This document shows positions 18,701-26,215 of a DNA stretch of 64,000 nt, piece after piece. Origin of the DNA: Fibrobacter succinogenes (GTDB taxonomy: Bacteria; Fibrobacterota; Fibrobacteria; Fibrobacterales; Fibrobacteraceae); assembly GCA_902756345.1 (NCBI GenBank), contig CACVQR010000001.1, positions 248,001 through 312,000 of the forward strand, written 5' to 3'. The notes beneath the pieces are model-generated. The model saw only the letters and a list, made by a program, of their open reading frames with translations. It ran no database searches and was not told the DNA's origin. Both the position numbers and the translations under genes were made by a program. Every line of letters starts with the position of its first letter. Position 1 is the first letter of the stretch.

Positions 18701-19178
18701 TGATTTCGTCAAAGAAAACGATCGCAATCGAAAATACATCTTGGATCTACGCAATTGGCATAGCTTTGCAGCATCCGAATTAAAATACGAGGACGATTCC
18801 GAATTCAATTATCATAGCGACAGTAATAGTCTAAGTGGTGGAGAAAAAGCAAAGTTAACATACACAATTCTAGCTTCTGCAATAGCATACCAATTTGGCA
18901 TAAACGATAGTACAACTCGATCGCTTCGATTCGTTATCGTAGATGAAGTATTTAGCAAAAGTGATAGTATCAACGCCCAATACGCCATGCAACTTTTCAA
19001 GCAGCTTGACTTACAAGTGATGATTGTGACGCCTCTTGATAAACTCAATATTGCAGAAGAATACATTTCATCAGTCCATCAAGTTCAAAAAATTGGAGAT
19101 TCATCTCGCATTCTTTCCTTGACAATGGAACGATTTAAGGAACTCAAAGCCCAAACAGAGGGTAATGTGAATGATTAG
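15777..19178 (+). CDS. jetC: Wadjet JetC SMC-like ATPase
   Basis: This 1133-residue SMC/MukB-like protein has Walker A GRNGSGKT at residues 47-54. Long coiled coils run from about 230 to 430 and from 640 to 800, separated by a hinge region with ENDIPFVGELIQVKEEEKNWNYAIERLLHNLALTLLV. The C-terminal head has the ABC signature NSLSGGEKAKL, at about residue 1018, and Walker B LRFVIVDEVFSKSD. It should extrude DNA loops and, with JetD, cleave small circular DNA. It is shorter than MukB but normal for JetC. Codon use is strongly AT-biased, as in the rest of the operon. Confidence 0.92.
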   Translation: MDNQLIFDTSEQAGFRLNTLQLCNWGVLQNDKIFTFDFNNKSTLLTGRNGSGKTTIVDAIITLLVPKRYRFYNQSSSGNTKDKERDEESYVLGAYGTSSDESSHSGKTKFLRDRNCISIINGVFRNEITKQSVSLMQVRYFSGNELVTYECITEKALLIKDIEDILQKEKAKLDRDKKWRQILKNKCGTEFWDSDGFSKYAARFKNLFGLKEDNENKSLKLFAQIVGMKELGNLNEFIRQKMIEGVDVDSEFENLHSNFITLIQCENEIAKTKCQLELLKPVVDTGKKIEVSEKKKEKLSNDQNTVPAWYAKTAIDILTKEIEDKNREKESIEKQNESIKSTIATLSTDIEVLSNNSGIQKVHEKNRQINEKQKEKESIQKDRNIYEENIKVLGLKLPSSNDDFFKNFKETDLQKEEIHQKTEQLRQEEVDITIKNRELQNQKIVIEQELQSLGMRNSNIPLKNITIRNQIIDGTGLSENDIPFVGELIQVKEEEKNWNYAIERLLHNLALTLLVTEQNYQKVTEYVKGHDLNGRVVYLRVGLQMISDLPPISNDTVLGKISIKKGHSLSSWIEKHIFDKWNYICSDDFATISKNDKVITSSGLIKNGLKHEKDDSEKIKQNFHNVLGWNNLEKRKALSSQLEETNKDLENLKQEAIKIYNELENLEKKKDSVKKILEYISYSEIDTDSITIEIQKLIDEKNKLAKENNVKDIERQITEKREERQKLQDRSENLLTSIGEIKNELKSKNESLKRNTSAYNSFIQIKKEEELRNLIKDFKIHYGISEFLSISKLDVEREGLSQEISNNLNDENKAYGGYIKNLGDYMRNVRSPKEDIKKKYGDWTMEFSDLIESREYLTDWNNCYNRLMKDELPKYQEKFNNYLHQNLNADIIRFKNFIDDGNQKIKRAIKTLNENLKQIPYGDAPKTYLYLKISDTKDQKIIEFNRMLKNAIPNAAGYDSEEAEEKAFRRIKQFIDFVKENDRNRKYILDLRNWHSFAASELKYEDDSEFNYHSDSNSLSGGEKAKLTYTILASAIAYQFGINDSTTRSLRFVIVDEVFSKSDSINAQYAMQLFKQLDLQVMIVTPLDKLNIAEEYISSVHQVQKIGDSSRILSLTMERFKELKAQTEGNVND

Positions 19179-20364
19179 CCCAGAAGAAATAAAAAATAAG
19201 GCTGCAAGAAAATACAAAGACTTCTTGCGTTATGAAATTGAATTACGCTACAGTAAATCCGAAGAACCTTTTTTCCCGCTCATTATAAGAGCCGATACAG
19301 GCAGTGTGAATGATGATTTATTCAAACGACAAACAGATTTGCAATATTTAATCAGCAAAAGCAAAAACAAAATCGGTTTTGGCTATACTCTTGAAACAAA
19401 GATTGTAAGTTCAAAGCACAACGGAGTGCAAACTGCCATTTCAAAAATTTATTTTGAAACTCGAGAAGATTTTCTCACAATCATAAAAGAAAAGGAATCC
19501 TACAAAAGATTTTGCATCGCATTAGAACAAATTGAAAAAAGCGACATTTTCTCAAAAGAAAAATTTTCTGAATGGGCAAAATCACACCTAAATGATTTAT
19601 GTTCAGAAACAGAAAGTGCTCATTTTTGGTCGGATATTAGCCTTTGCGCCAACTGGCTAAATCATAATCAGAATTCAAAATTTTATATAAGGGAAATCCC
19701 TCTATCTGTACATACTAAATTCATAGAACAGAATGAAAAAATCATTCAAAGTCTTACAGATAAGGCTGGCTCACCTTTATCCTTTGAAGAAACTTTCGGA
19801 TTGAGAACGGAGTCCGATTTTGTCCGTTTTCGAAGCCTTTCGACGAATGTTCTTTTCCCATTTTCTGCTATTAATTTGAGTGAATGCCAAATTACAATTG
19901 AAAATTTCAAAAAACTTGACGATTCATTTTTAAGCCAAATAAAAAACATATTTATTGTAGAGAATAAAATGGTGTATTTGACTTTCCCTCAAGTTCCAAA
20001 TTCCATTTGCATTTGGGGACAGGGATATAAAGTAAATACGCTCAACAGTATAGATTGGTTTAACTCCAAGAATATATACTATTTCGGCGATTTAGATGAG
20101 CATGGATTTGATATTTTATCTTCATACAGACGATATTATTCTAACATCCAATCATTTTGTATGAATCAATCAGATTGGATTAATCATTTACAATATGCGG
20201 TCGAGGGCAAAAAACTTGACGGAAACCAAATTCCACAAAATCTTACAAAAGCAGAAAAAGAAACATTTCAAATAATACGAACATCTAAAAAAAATCGTCT
20301 AGAACAAGAACGAATAAGTATTTCGTACATTCAAGAAAAGATACAAAATATCATCGAGTTCTAA
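19171..20364 (+). CDS. jetD: Wadjet JetD Toprim nuclease (DUF3322/DUF2220)
   Basis: This 397-residue protein combines an N-terminal DUF3322-type region with a C-terminal DUF2220 Toprim-like domain. The Toprim acidic motif is IYYFGDLDEHGFDIL, at about residues 308-322, preceded by the Glu-containing strand NIFIVENKMVYLTF at about 265-278. In Wadjet, JetD is the nuclease subunit that cuts plasmid DNA trapped by the JetABC motor. It overlaps jetC by 8 bp and ends the operon, with only 13 bp to the stop of the convergent gene. All four subunits are present and intact with their expected motifs, so the system looks functional. Confidence 0.9.
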   Translation: MISPEEIKNKAARKYKDFLRYEIELRYSKSEEPFFPLIIRADTGSVNDDLFKRQTDLQYLISKSKNKIGFGYTLETKIVSSKHNGVQTAISKIYFETREDFLTIIKEKESYKRFCIALEQIEKSDIFSKEKFSEWAKSHLNDLCSETESAHFWSDISLCANWLNHNQNSKFYIREIPLSVHTKFIEQNEKIIQSLTDKAGSPLSFEETFGLRTESDFVRFRSLSTNVLFPFSAINLSECQITIENFKKLDDSFLSQIKNIFIVENKMVYLTFPQVPNSICIWGQGYKVNTLNSIDWFNSKNIYYFGDLDEHGFDILSSYRRYYSNIQSFCMNQSDWINHLQYAVEGKKLDGNQIPQNLTKAEKETFQIIRTSKKNRLEQERISISYIQEKIQNIIEF

Positions 20365-20377
20365 TTTCTTCAGCGGA

Positions 20378-21115
20378 TCACTCCGAGAACGTAAATGGTA
20401 TCGTCACAGTTGTATTACCCGCATTCATTTTGCTAAATTTCCAGCGACTTACTGCGCTTTTTATCTCGTTATCAAATTCGCTGTAGCCTGTCGTGGAAGC
20501 AGCGATGGAAATACTGATTATTACGCCGCTCGGATCAATTGTGAACTTCAAAGCCACCTTACCTTGAAAACCAGGCTTTTTCTTTAAAAACTTGTTGTAG
20601 ACATGGCGTAAACCAGGCGTTCGCTGACGCACAACCTTCATGATGTCTGCTGCGGAACGAGAACCTTCTGCGCTAATCTCAATATCACGTTCAGAAGGTG
20701 TCCTGATGGACCCCTTTGCTTTTGTTGCAATTCCTCCGCCGCCACCGCCAAGCATTCCGGCCAAACCATCGCCGATACCTTCAGAACGATCTTCTGCGTA
20801 TTCTGAATCACATTCTTCAACAGACTCTGTCAAATAAGAGATGTATTCTGGATGGTCTATGTTTCTCCTCAAATCATTTTCTAGTTTCCAATAGTCGGTC
20901 TCGCTATACTGTCGCTTTATTTTGCCGAAAACACAACGGCATACTCTTTGGTTCGCCCCCTGCGTACATTCATTCATAAAGATTCCTTCCGTTTCATAGG
21001 AATAAGAGAACCCCTTGACTTTGCTCTTTTGCGCGACAACTGAAGCCGCGCCGCCTGCTTGCGCATAGACGGCCGCAGCAAGCAGCCCAATCAGTGAATA
21101 TTCCATAACATGCAT
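20378..21115 (-). CDS. AgmX/PglI-type TonB-like protein
   Basis: This 245-residue protein has an N-terminal membrane or signal segment (MEYSLIGLLAAAVYAQAGGAAS). A Cys-rich domain at about 45-105 contains NECTQ...VCRCV...ECD. A Gly-rich linker GIGDGLAGMLGGGGGG at about 113-128 leads to a C-terminal TonB-like domain (VVRQRTPGLRHVYNKFLKKKPGFQGKVALKFTIDPSG). That C-terminal arrangement is typical of AgmX/PglI-type energy-transducer relatives in Fibrobacter and myxobacteria. AGGAGG lies 7 bases before the ATG. Its N-terminal half is clearly paralogous to the upstream gene 21134-21919, with which it forms an operon. The role is unknown, presumably in the envelope. Confidence 0.75.
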   Translation of the reverse strand: MHVMEYSLIGLLAAAVYAQAGGAASVVAQKSKVKGFSYSYETEGIFMNECTQGANQRVCRCVFGKIKRQYSETDYWKLENDLRRNIDHPEYISYLTESVEECDSEYAEDRSEGIGDGLAGMLGGGGGGIATKAKGSIRTPSERDIEISAEGSRSAADIMKVVRQRTPGLRHVYNKFLKKKPGFQGKVALKFTIDPSGVIISISIAASTTGYSEFDNEIKSAVSRWKFSKMNAGNTTVTIPFTFSE

Positions 21116-21133
21116 AGGTCAACCTCCTAAAAA

Positions 21134-21919
21134 TTACTCCACAAGGCATTTTGTCGCCAGCATGGTGAAAATAAGCGTAAATAGATCCATATTCTCTTTG
21201 GCACTCGCGACAAAAGACTTTAGTGAATATTCTTTTTTCAAGGATTTCAAAATGCAATGGCTCATGGACTTGGGGACTCCGTGTTCGTTCATGAGTTTGA
21301 TGAAATTTTTTTCCATTTCAGGTGTAAATTTATCCGGGACACACTCGACAACATAATCTAAGCCCCATTTATCATTGTCATCCGGATATCCTTCCTCCAT
21401 AATAACCTGAGCCATGCGGTTTTTATCCTTTGCCATTCGGTCGTACACGCATCCACAAACCTTTTCAGCCTCTTTTTTTCCGTAAAATTCTTTCATTTCC
21501 GATGGGCAATTCTTAATGGCATCTTTTCTTTTAACTGTTTTAAACCAATTATCTATATAAGCCTTAGCCTCTTCCTCGGTTATCCGCAAAGCCTCCGTTT
21601 CAAACTCCTCATCGCATTTCTCTACTGACTTAGAGAGAAACGACACGAAATCGTAATCTTCATACCCTTTCTGCAGGCTGGCGTCGAGTTTCAGGTATTC
21701 CTTTTCACTGTACGAGCCCTGCAACCTTGCGAGTACACACCCGCAGACCCACTCATTCGCATTTTCAGAGCAGTCTTTCATAAACTCTTGCTGCGTGGTC
21801 TCCGAATAGGGGAATTCTCCAGTATTGCTCTTCTTGGCAACAAATGATGCCGCGCCGCCCGCATATGTGAAGGCGACGAATCCGAGTATTCCGAATGCGA
21901 TTTTTTCCATAAAGCTCAT
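21134..21919 (-). CDS. Exported Cys-rich repeat protein, unknown function
   Basis: This 261-residue protein begins with a membrane or signal segment (MEKIAFGILGFVAFTYAGGAAS). It then shows three related Cys units: KDCSENANEWVCGCV...KCDEEF; NCPSEMKEF...VCGCVYDRM...ECVPDKF; and MSHCILKSL...TKCLVE. The first unit, with the whole N-terminal 105 residues, is clearly related to the neighbouring AgmX/PglI-type gene, so a duplication followed by domain exchange is likely. The paired cysteines probably form disulfides outside the cytoplasm. I do not recognise a named family. It is translated from an ATG behind GGGGGA and lies 18 bp before the TonB-like gene. Confidence 0.65.
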   Translation of the reverse strand: MSFMEKIAFGILGFVAFTYAGGAASFVAKKSNTGEFPYSETTQQEFMKDCSENANEWVCGCVLARLQGSYSEKEYLKLDASLQKGYEDYDFVSFLSKSVEKCDEEFETEALRITEEEAKAYIDNWFKTVKRKDAIKNCPSEMKEFYGKKEAEKVCGCVYDRMAKDKNRMAQVIMEEGYPDDNDKWGLDYVVECVPDKFTPEMEKNFIKLMNEHGVPKSMSHCILKSLKKEYSLKSFVASAKENMDLFTLIFTMLATKCLVE

Positions 21920-22042
21920 ATCGGTCCCCCATAATTAAAGAAAGACTTTCTGTCACGTTAAATATAAGCAAAAAGGAGTGTCAAAAATTGCCAAAAGAGA
22001 AAATTAAAAAAATGCAAAAAAACTCTTGACAATCCGCACATG

Positions 22043-22210
22043 GGCTCTGTCGGGCTAAACTGTACACTTGTGCCCGGCTAGCAAAAAATCCTCAATCCGT
22101 AAGCCCTTCCAAAACTGTTTTTCGACTGCATGACCGATGTTTTTACGCTGAAATGACCGTTCGGCGGTCCGCAGCATATTCGCAGCTATACGGCCTGGCC
22201 TAACAGAGCC
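22043..22210. repeat. MITE-like element with terminal inverted repeats
   Basis: This segment of about 168 bp is bounded by GGCTCTGTCGGGC (22043-22055) and GCCTAACAGAGCC (22198-22210), which pair over 11 of 13 positions. It has no coding capacity I can support. Its right part, from GGCGGTC at 22163, resembles 23014-23068. It fills most of the 334-bp gap 21920-22253; a TTGACA at 22026 could be a promoter remnant. No target-site duplication is evident. Confidence 0.5.
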
Positions 22211-22253
22211 AACGGTCACAGAACCTATTTGCCTTTATTCAAAATCATCCTGC

Positions 22254-22964
22254 TTATTTTTCTTCCAACAGGTAATCCAAGATTTTTACCAGCAATTCGT
22301 TGGCGGGGCCCATGGCGGTCTTACCGGCAATGCGGATGTCCTTCGGGTTTTGAACGTAGTCAAAACCTGCGGCAATGCCTGCCTTGATTTCGTCGTCGCC
22401 GTTCTTTAACATGCTTTCCATGGATTCGGGCGTGGCTTCTAGATGGAACTGCAATGCGATTCCGCTGCCGATTTTGAATGCCTGATTCTGGCAGGCTTCA
22501 CTAAAGGCGAATGGTTCTGCAATGCCCGGTAGTTCTGGAATGTCAAAGGTTTCGCCATGCCAATGGAAAACGTCCAGGCTTTCGGGCAAATTCATTTCTT
22601 CGACTGCATCGCCGGTGAAGGTGACGGGGAACCAGCCGATTTCCTTTTCGGGATTTTTCTTGATGGCCGCGCCAAAGGCGCTTGCGATCATCTGGGCACC
22701 GAGGCAGATTCCCAGAAGGGGCTTGCCCAGCTGCACCATGTCGCAGCAAAGTTCTTTTTCGCGAACAAAATGAGGGTACTTTGTTTCGTCCAGAACGCTC
22801 ATGGGCCCACCCATCAAGATGGCGAAGTCCACGTCGTCTTCATGAGGAATGGGGTCGCCGGCGTAAAGGCGCACGATATGAACGTTGTGCCCCTTGGCCT
22901 GCAGGTAGGGGAGAATCGCTCCCGGACCTTCGTATTCAACATGCTGAAAAATATAGGTTTCCAT
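22254..22964 (-). CDS. Class I glutamine amidotransferase (GMP-synthase-like)
   Basis: This 236-residue stand-alone class I glutamine amidotransferase has the nucleophile elbow GICLGAQMIA (Cys at about residue 93), the preceding LMGGPMSVLD motif, and the His-Glu pair in ALQFHLEATPES. Proteins of this group resemble the GATase domain of GMP synthase and are often annotated as gamma-glutamyl or GMP-synthase-like hydrolases. The substrate is unknown. I choose the ATG at 22964 over an upstream one because the extra 37 residues would be encoded across a terminator-like hairpin (22985-23002). It is flanked on both sides by related repeats, so the gene may lie in a mobile or rearranged segment. Confidence 0.85.
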   Translation of the reverse strand: METYIFQHVEYEGPGAILPYLQAKGHNVHIVRLYAGDPIPHEDDVDFAILMGGPMSVLDETKYPHFVREKELCCDMVQLGKPLLGICLGAQMIASAFGAAIKKNPEKEIGWFPVTFTGDAVEEMNLPESLDVFHWHGETFDIPELPGIAEPFAFSEACQNQAFKIGSGIALQFHLEATPESMESMLKNGDDEIKAGIAAGFDYVQNPKDIRIAGKTAMGPANELLVKILDYLLEEK

Positions 22965-22984
22965 AACCGCAAATATAAAAAAGA

Positions 22985-23002
22985 CCCGCGATTTCTCGCG
23001 GG
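22985..23002. terminator. Bidirectional terminator-like hairpin
   Basis: CCCGCGA, loop TTTC, TCGCGGG has AAAAAA before and CTAATTTTTT after it, so T-runs follow on both strands. It sits 21 bp before the amidotransferase start on that gene's own strand, so it may attenuate its transcription or be left from a rearrangement. Confidence 0.6.
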
Positions 23003-23013
23003 CTAATTTTTTG

Positions 23014-23069
23014 GGCGGTCGGATCGCCGCAGCAGGTTCGCAGTAATACAAAAAGGCCCGACAGAGCCC
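23014..23069. repeat. Partial copy of the repeat at 22043-22210
   Basis: GGCGGTC...CGCAGCA..TTCGCAG...TA.....GGC.....ACAGAGCC matches the right end of the element at 22163-22210. The end sequence GCCCGACAGAGCC is the exact reverse complement of the left end at 22043-22055. It appears to be a truncated or diverged member of the same family. Confidence 0.5.
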
Positions 23070-23175
23070 GCACATGTTTTATACATTTGTGCAGTAGTAT
23101 TTTGCTTTTTCAGCATGTAAGCAGATGAGGTCATATGAAAACAACAATGGTAAACGCACTAAATACGCAAGGTTT

Positions 23176-23193
23176 TGCAAGCAAATGCTTGCA
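23176..23193. promoter_or_regulatory. Operator-like palindrome of the toxin-antitoxin operon
   Basis: TGCAAGC, AAAT and GCTTGCA form a 7-bp-armed inverted repeat 31 bp before the antitoxin start. It lies where RelB/DinJ-type antitoxins bind to repress their own operon. A TATATTTG-like -10 follows at about 23212. Confidence 0.6.
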
Positions 23194-23224
23194 TATACAA
23201 TCAAAAAGACATATATTTGGTACT

Positions 23225-23497
23225 ATGAGTACCGTAGCAAAAAATTTCCGCATCGATTCCGAATTGAACAACCAGGCCAGTAAGCTTCTTGAGGGGCTGG
23301 GGCTTTCCATGTCGCAGGCGATTTCCATGTTCCTGAAGCAGGTTGTTCTGCATCGCGGTCTTCCTTTCGAGGTGAAGTACCCGGAACATTCTGGCGAACT
23401 GCTCGATGCCATCGAAGAGGCGAAACGGCTCGAGGCCGACCCGAAGACCAAGCGTTATACGGATATGGACGAGATGTGGACGGACTTGGACAAATGA
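23225..23497 (+). CDS. RelB/DinJ-family antitoxin
   Basis: This 90-residue protein has the ribbon-helix-helix N-terminus of RelB/DinJ antitoxins (VAKNFRIDSELNNQASKLLEGLGLSMSQAISMFLKQVV) and an acidic C-terminal tail that would wrap the toxin. I choose the ATG at 23225 because the family fold starts there; the frame stays open upstream to 23135, but that stretch contains the operator palindrome. It overlaps the toxin gene by 4 bp. It should neutralise the toxin and repress the operon. Confidence 0.88.
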   Translation: MSTVAKNFRIDSELNNQASKLLEGLGLSMSQAISMFLKQVVLHRGLPFEVKYPEHSGELLDAIEEAKRLEADPKTKRYTDMDEMWTDLDK

Positions 23498-23775
23498 TTT
23501 ACGAAGTTATTTGGACTAGCCGTTTCAAGAAAGGCTATAAGCGCTGTAAAAAGCGCGGTTTGCCTTTAGATGAGTTAAAGTCCGTCGTCGAAAAACTCAG
23601 AACAGATCAAATTCTCGAAGAGAAATATCTGGACCACGAGTTGTCTGGAGTTTTCGCCGGTACGCGCGAACTCCATATTCACCCCGATTGGCTTCTGTGC
23701 TATAGGAAGAATAAAGGCGTTTTGACACTTACTCTTGTGGATACAGGAACGCACGCAGACCTGTTCGGAAAGTAG
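23494..23775 (+). CDS. YafQ-type mRNA-interferase toxin
   Basis: This 93-residue RelE-superfamily protein has the YafQ pattern: a basic N-terminal helix (SRFKKGYKRCKKRG), the catalytic segment ELHIHPDWLLCYR with two His, Asp and Trp, and a terminal HADLFGK. YafQ toxins cleave mRNA on the ribosome. The start ATGA overlaps the antitoxin stop. The catalytic residues look intact, so the pair is probably active. Confidence 0.9.
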   Translation: MIYEVIWTSRFKKGYKRCKKRGLPLDELKSVVEKLRTDQILEEKYLDHELSGVFAGTRELHIHPDWLLCYRKNKGVLTLTLVDTGTHADLFGK

Positions 23776-23846
23776 AAATGTCACAGCAAAATGTCACAGT
23801 AAAAATTGAGCGCTTTCCCGAAAAATTTAGTTTCCTGTTGAATTCA

Positions 23847-23869
23847 TGAAGTCGCAAATTGCGACTTCA
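23847..23869. other. Perfect hairpin downstream of the toxin gene
   Basis: TGAAGTCGC, AAATT and GCGACTTCA form a perfect 9-bp-armed inverted repeat in the gap after the toxin. It has no T-run, so I do not call it a terminator. It could be an mRNA-end stabiliser or a protein site. Confidence 0.4.
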
Positions 23870-23928
23870 CCGCGCAGGGAATAGCCTTGCACAATCAAAA
23901 GCTATAAAAAAATTGTATATCCCGAAAT

Positions 23929-23960
23929 ATTGCACCGTTTAGGTGCAATTTGTATTTTTT
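23929..23960 (+). terminator. Terminator or attenuator before the rhodanese-fusion gene
   Basis: ATTGCACC, a 5-base loop and GGTGCAAT are followed by TTGTATTTTTT. Just upstream, AAGCTATAAAAAAATTGTAT (23900-23919) matches 17 of 20 positions with the element at 7416-7435. The hairpin might therefore attenuate transcription into the gene at 24019 rather than only end the toxin operon. Confidence 0.6.
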
Positions 23961-24018
23961 CTTGTCACACTTTTAACTCTGTGAGCCACCACCACTAAAC
24001 GCTTTTCTATACGACAAA

Positions 24019-25026
24019 ATGTCCGAAGTCAAAAAATTCCTTGCAAAAGATTTCTACAAAATTGATTCCCACAATTCAACACTACTCGATGTTCGCGAAA
24101 CGAGTGAAGCCATCGTACGCCCTGTAAGTGGATCCATTCAGGTTCCGTTCTTTGAACTGTCCAAGAAGATTGATAGCATCCCGAAAGACAAGCCTGTTTA
24201 CGTATTCTGCTCCACGGGAGACCGTTCCGAAGAGGTTGCCGAAATTCTCGCCGACCGCGATTACGACGTGTACAATGTGGAAGGCGGGCTTGAAGCTGTC
24301 CCGAAAATTCACTTCGTTGATGCCAAGGGCCTCAAGTGCCCGGGCCCCATCGTGAAGGTGGACGAAGCGGTCAAAAGCGTGTCCGTCGGCGAAGAAATCC
24401 AGGTGGAAGCGACCGAAAAAGCATTCTTTTCGGATGTGAATGTCTGGTGCCAGCGTACCGGTAACGAGTTGAAATCGCTCCTCGAAAAAGACGGCGTAAT
24501 CTATGCGACCATCGTAAAACGCGACGCACCCCAGTCTCTTGAAAATCGTGAATTTGAGCACGGCAAGACGTTTGTCGTTTTCAGCGGCGATTTGGACAAG
24601 GCAATAGCCTCGTTCATTATGGCGAATGGTGCTGCCGCGATGGGCCGCCCGGTTACGATGTTTTTTACCTTCTGGGGTGTAAGCATTTTGCGCAGGCCCG
24701 AAAAGGTGCGCGTCAAGAAATCGCTCATCGGAAAAATGTTTGGATTCATGATGCCCCGCGGTTCCAAGAAACTCGGGCTTTCGCGCATGAACTTTGGCGG
24801 AATCGGAGCCAAGATGATTCGCGCAGTCATGAAGCAGAATGGAGTCTCTTCGCTGGAAGAACTGATTGAAAGCGCAAGGCAGAAAGGCGTGAGGTTTGTC
24901 GCCTGCCAGATGTCGATGGAACTCATGGGCATCACTGCCGAAGAGCTGATTGACGGCGTGGAACTTGGCGGCGTCGCGACGATGCTCGGCTCCACTGAAA
25001 AATCCGACTTGACCTATTTTATCTAG
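24019..25026 (+). CDS. Rhodanese-TusA-DsrE/F-like sulfur-transfer fusion
   Basis: This 335-residue protein joins three sulfur-handling domains. Residues 1-95 form a rhodanese domain with the active-site loop FCSTGDRSE. Residues 98-170 form a TusA domain with the CPGP motif in DAKGLKCPGPIVKV. Residues 180-335 form a DsrE2-like domain (FVVFSGDLDKAIASFIMANGAAAMGRPVTMFFTFWGVSIL) with a later Cys in VACQMSMELMG. Such fusions carry persulfide sulfur between donors and acceptors in the cytoplasm. It is followed 15 bp later by a PatB/MalY C-S lyase, which could supply it with sulfide or persulfide. There is no strong ribosome site before the ATG. Confidence 0.9.
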   Translation: MSEVKKFLAKDFYKIDSHNSTLLDVRETSEAIVRPVSGSIQVPFFELSKKIDSIPKDKPVYVFCSTGDRSEEVAEILADRDYDVYNVEGGLEAVPKIHFVDAKGLKCPGPIVKVDEAVKSVSVGEEIQVEATEKAFFSDVNVWCQRTGNELKSLLEKDGVIYATIVKRDAPQSLENREFEHGKTFVVFSGDLDKAIASFIMANGAAAMGRPVTMFFTFWGVSILRRPEKVRVKKSLIGKMFGFMMPRGSKKLGLSRMNFGGIGAKMIRAVMKQNGVSSLEELIESARQKGVRFVACQMSMELMGITAEELIDGVELGGVATMLGSTEKSDLTYFI

Positions 25027-25040
25027 ACGACCCCTGCGGT

Positions 25041-26204
25041 ATGTACGATTTCGACACCGTAATCGATCGACGAAATGGCGATTCTATAAAATGGAAAGTC
25101 GCCGAAAACGAGCTGCCCATGTGGGTGGCGGATATGGATTTCCGGACTGCCCCCGAAATTTTGGATGCGCTCAAAAGCCGCCTGGATCATGGCGTTTTCG
25201 GGTATACGGATGTTCCCGACGCCTGGTACAATGCTTACATCAATTGGTGGGGTAGGCGGCATCACTTGAAAATGGAGAAAGAAAATCTGATTTTCTCTGC
25301 AGGCGTGATGCCTTCGATTTTCTCCGTAATCGAGCGGCTTGCCGCTCCGAGCGAAAACATCGTCATCCAATCTCCAGTCTACAATAACTTCTACAACTGC
25401 ATCGAAAATAGCGATTGTAACGTTGTCGAAAATAAACTTTTGTATAAAAACGGGGCTTACGCCATCGATTTTACGGATCTGGAACAAAAGCTATCGAATC
25501 CGCAGACAACAGTGATGATTCTCTGTAATCCCCACAACCCGATTGGAAAAATCTGGAGTGCGGAAGATTTGGCAAAAATCGGCGAACTTGCCAAGAAGTA
25601 CAATGTCACCGTCATTTCCGATGAAATCCACTGCGACATTACGGAGCCTGGGAAAAGTTACGTGCCGTTTGCGGCGGCTTCCGAAACTTGCCGCGAAGTA
25701 AGCGTTACTTGCATTGCGCCCACGAAGACTTTCAACTTGGCGGGTCTCCATACTTCGGCGGTATATGTAGCAAGCCCCACTTTGAGGCGCAAGGTACGGC
25801 ATGCGTTGTACACGGACAAGATCGCCGCGCCCAATTCCTTTGCGACGGTGGCCGCGATTGCTGCGTTTGAACAGGGCGAGCCATGGCTTGAAAGCCTGCG
25901 CGAATGCCTCTGGGAAAACCGGAAACTGGTCGAAGACTTTTTGGCGAAGGAACGTCCGGAAATCAAGGCTGTCAAGGGTGACGCCACTTACCTTGTGTGG
26001 CTTGACATTTCGGCGTTGCCTGAAACTGGGCGAAATGTTGCCGCCTATTTAAGGCGTAAAACGGGACTGTTTCTTATAGGCGGCGATGCTTACGGTGCCG
26101 GCGGTGAACATTTCTTGCGAATGAATGTCGCCTGCCCTAAGAGTGTATGCCTAGAAGGGCTGAATCGGCTTAAACAGGGAATTGCAGCGTTACTACAAGC
26201 GTGA
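25041..26204 (+). CDS. patB: PatB/MalY-type cystathionine beta-lyase (C-S lyase)
   Basis: This 387-residue fold-type I PLP enzyme of the MalY/PatB group has the N-terminal MYDFDTVIDRRNGDSIKW and LPMWVADMDF motifs typical of PatB, and the PLP lysine in CIAPTKTFNLAGLHTS. These enzymes split C-S bonds of cystathionine or other cysteine conjugates to pyruvate, ammonia and a thiol. Here it would give homocysteine from cystathionine or release methanethiol or other thiols. It is 15 bp downstream of the rhodanese-TusA-DsrE fusion and is probably co-transcribed. The aminotransferase alternative is less likely because the PatB N-terminus is well preserved. Confidence 0.85.
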   Translation: MYDFDTVIDRRNGDSIKWKVAENELPMWVADMDFRTAPEILDALKSRLDHGVFGYTDVPDAWYNAYINWWGRRHHLKMEKENLIFSAGVMPSIFSVIERLAAPSENIVIQSPVYNNFYNCIENSDCNVVENKLLYKNGAYAIDFTDLEQKLSNPQTTVMILCNPHNPIGKIWSAEDLAKIGELAKKYNVTVISDEIHCDITEPGKSYVPFAAASETCREVSVTCIAPTKTFNLAGLHTSAVYVASPTLRRKVRHALYTDKIAAPNSFATVAAIAAFEQGEPWLESLRECLWENRKLVEDFLAKERPEIKAVKGDATYLVWLDISALPETGRNVAAYLRRKTGLFLIGGDAYGAGGEHFLRMNVACPKSVCLEGLNRLKQGIAALLQA

Positions 26205-26215
26205 TTTTTTACGCA

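Noticed and set aside
22968-23075. Longer N-terminus of the amidotransferase (start at 23075)
   Set aside because: The extra 37 residues would be read across a terminator hairpin and a repeat and are not part of the fold.
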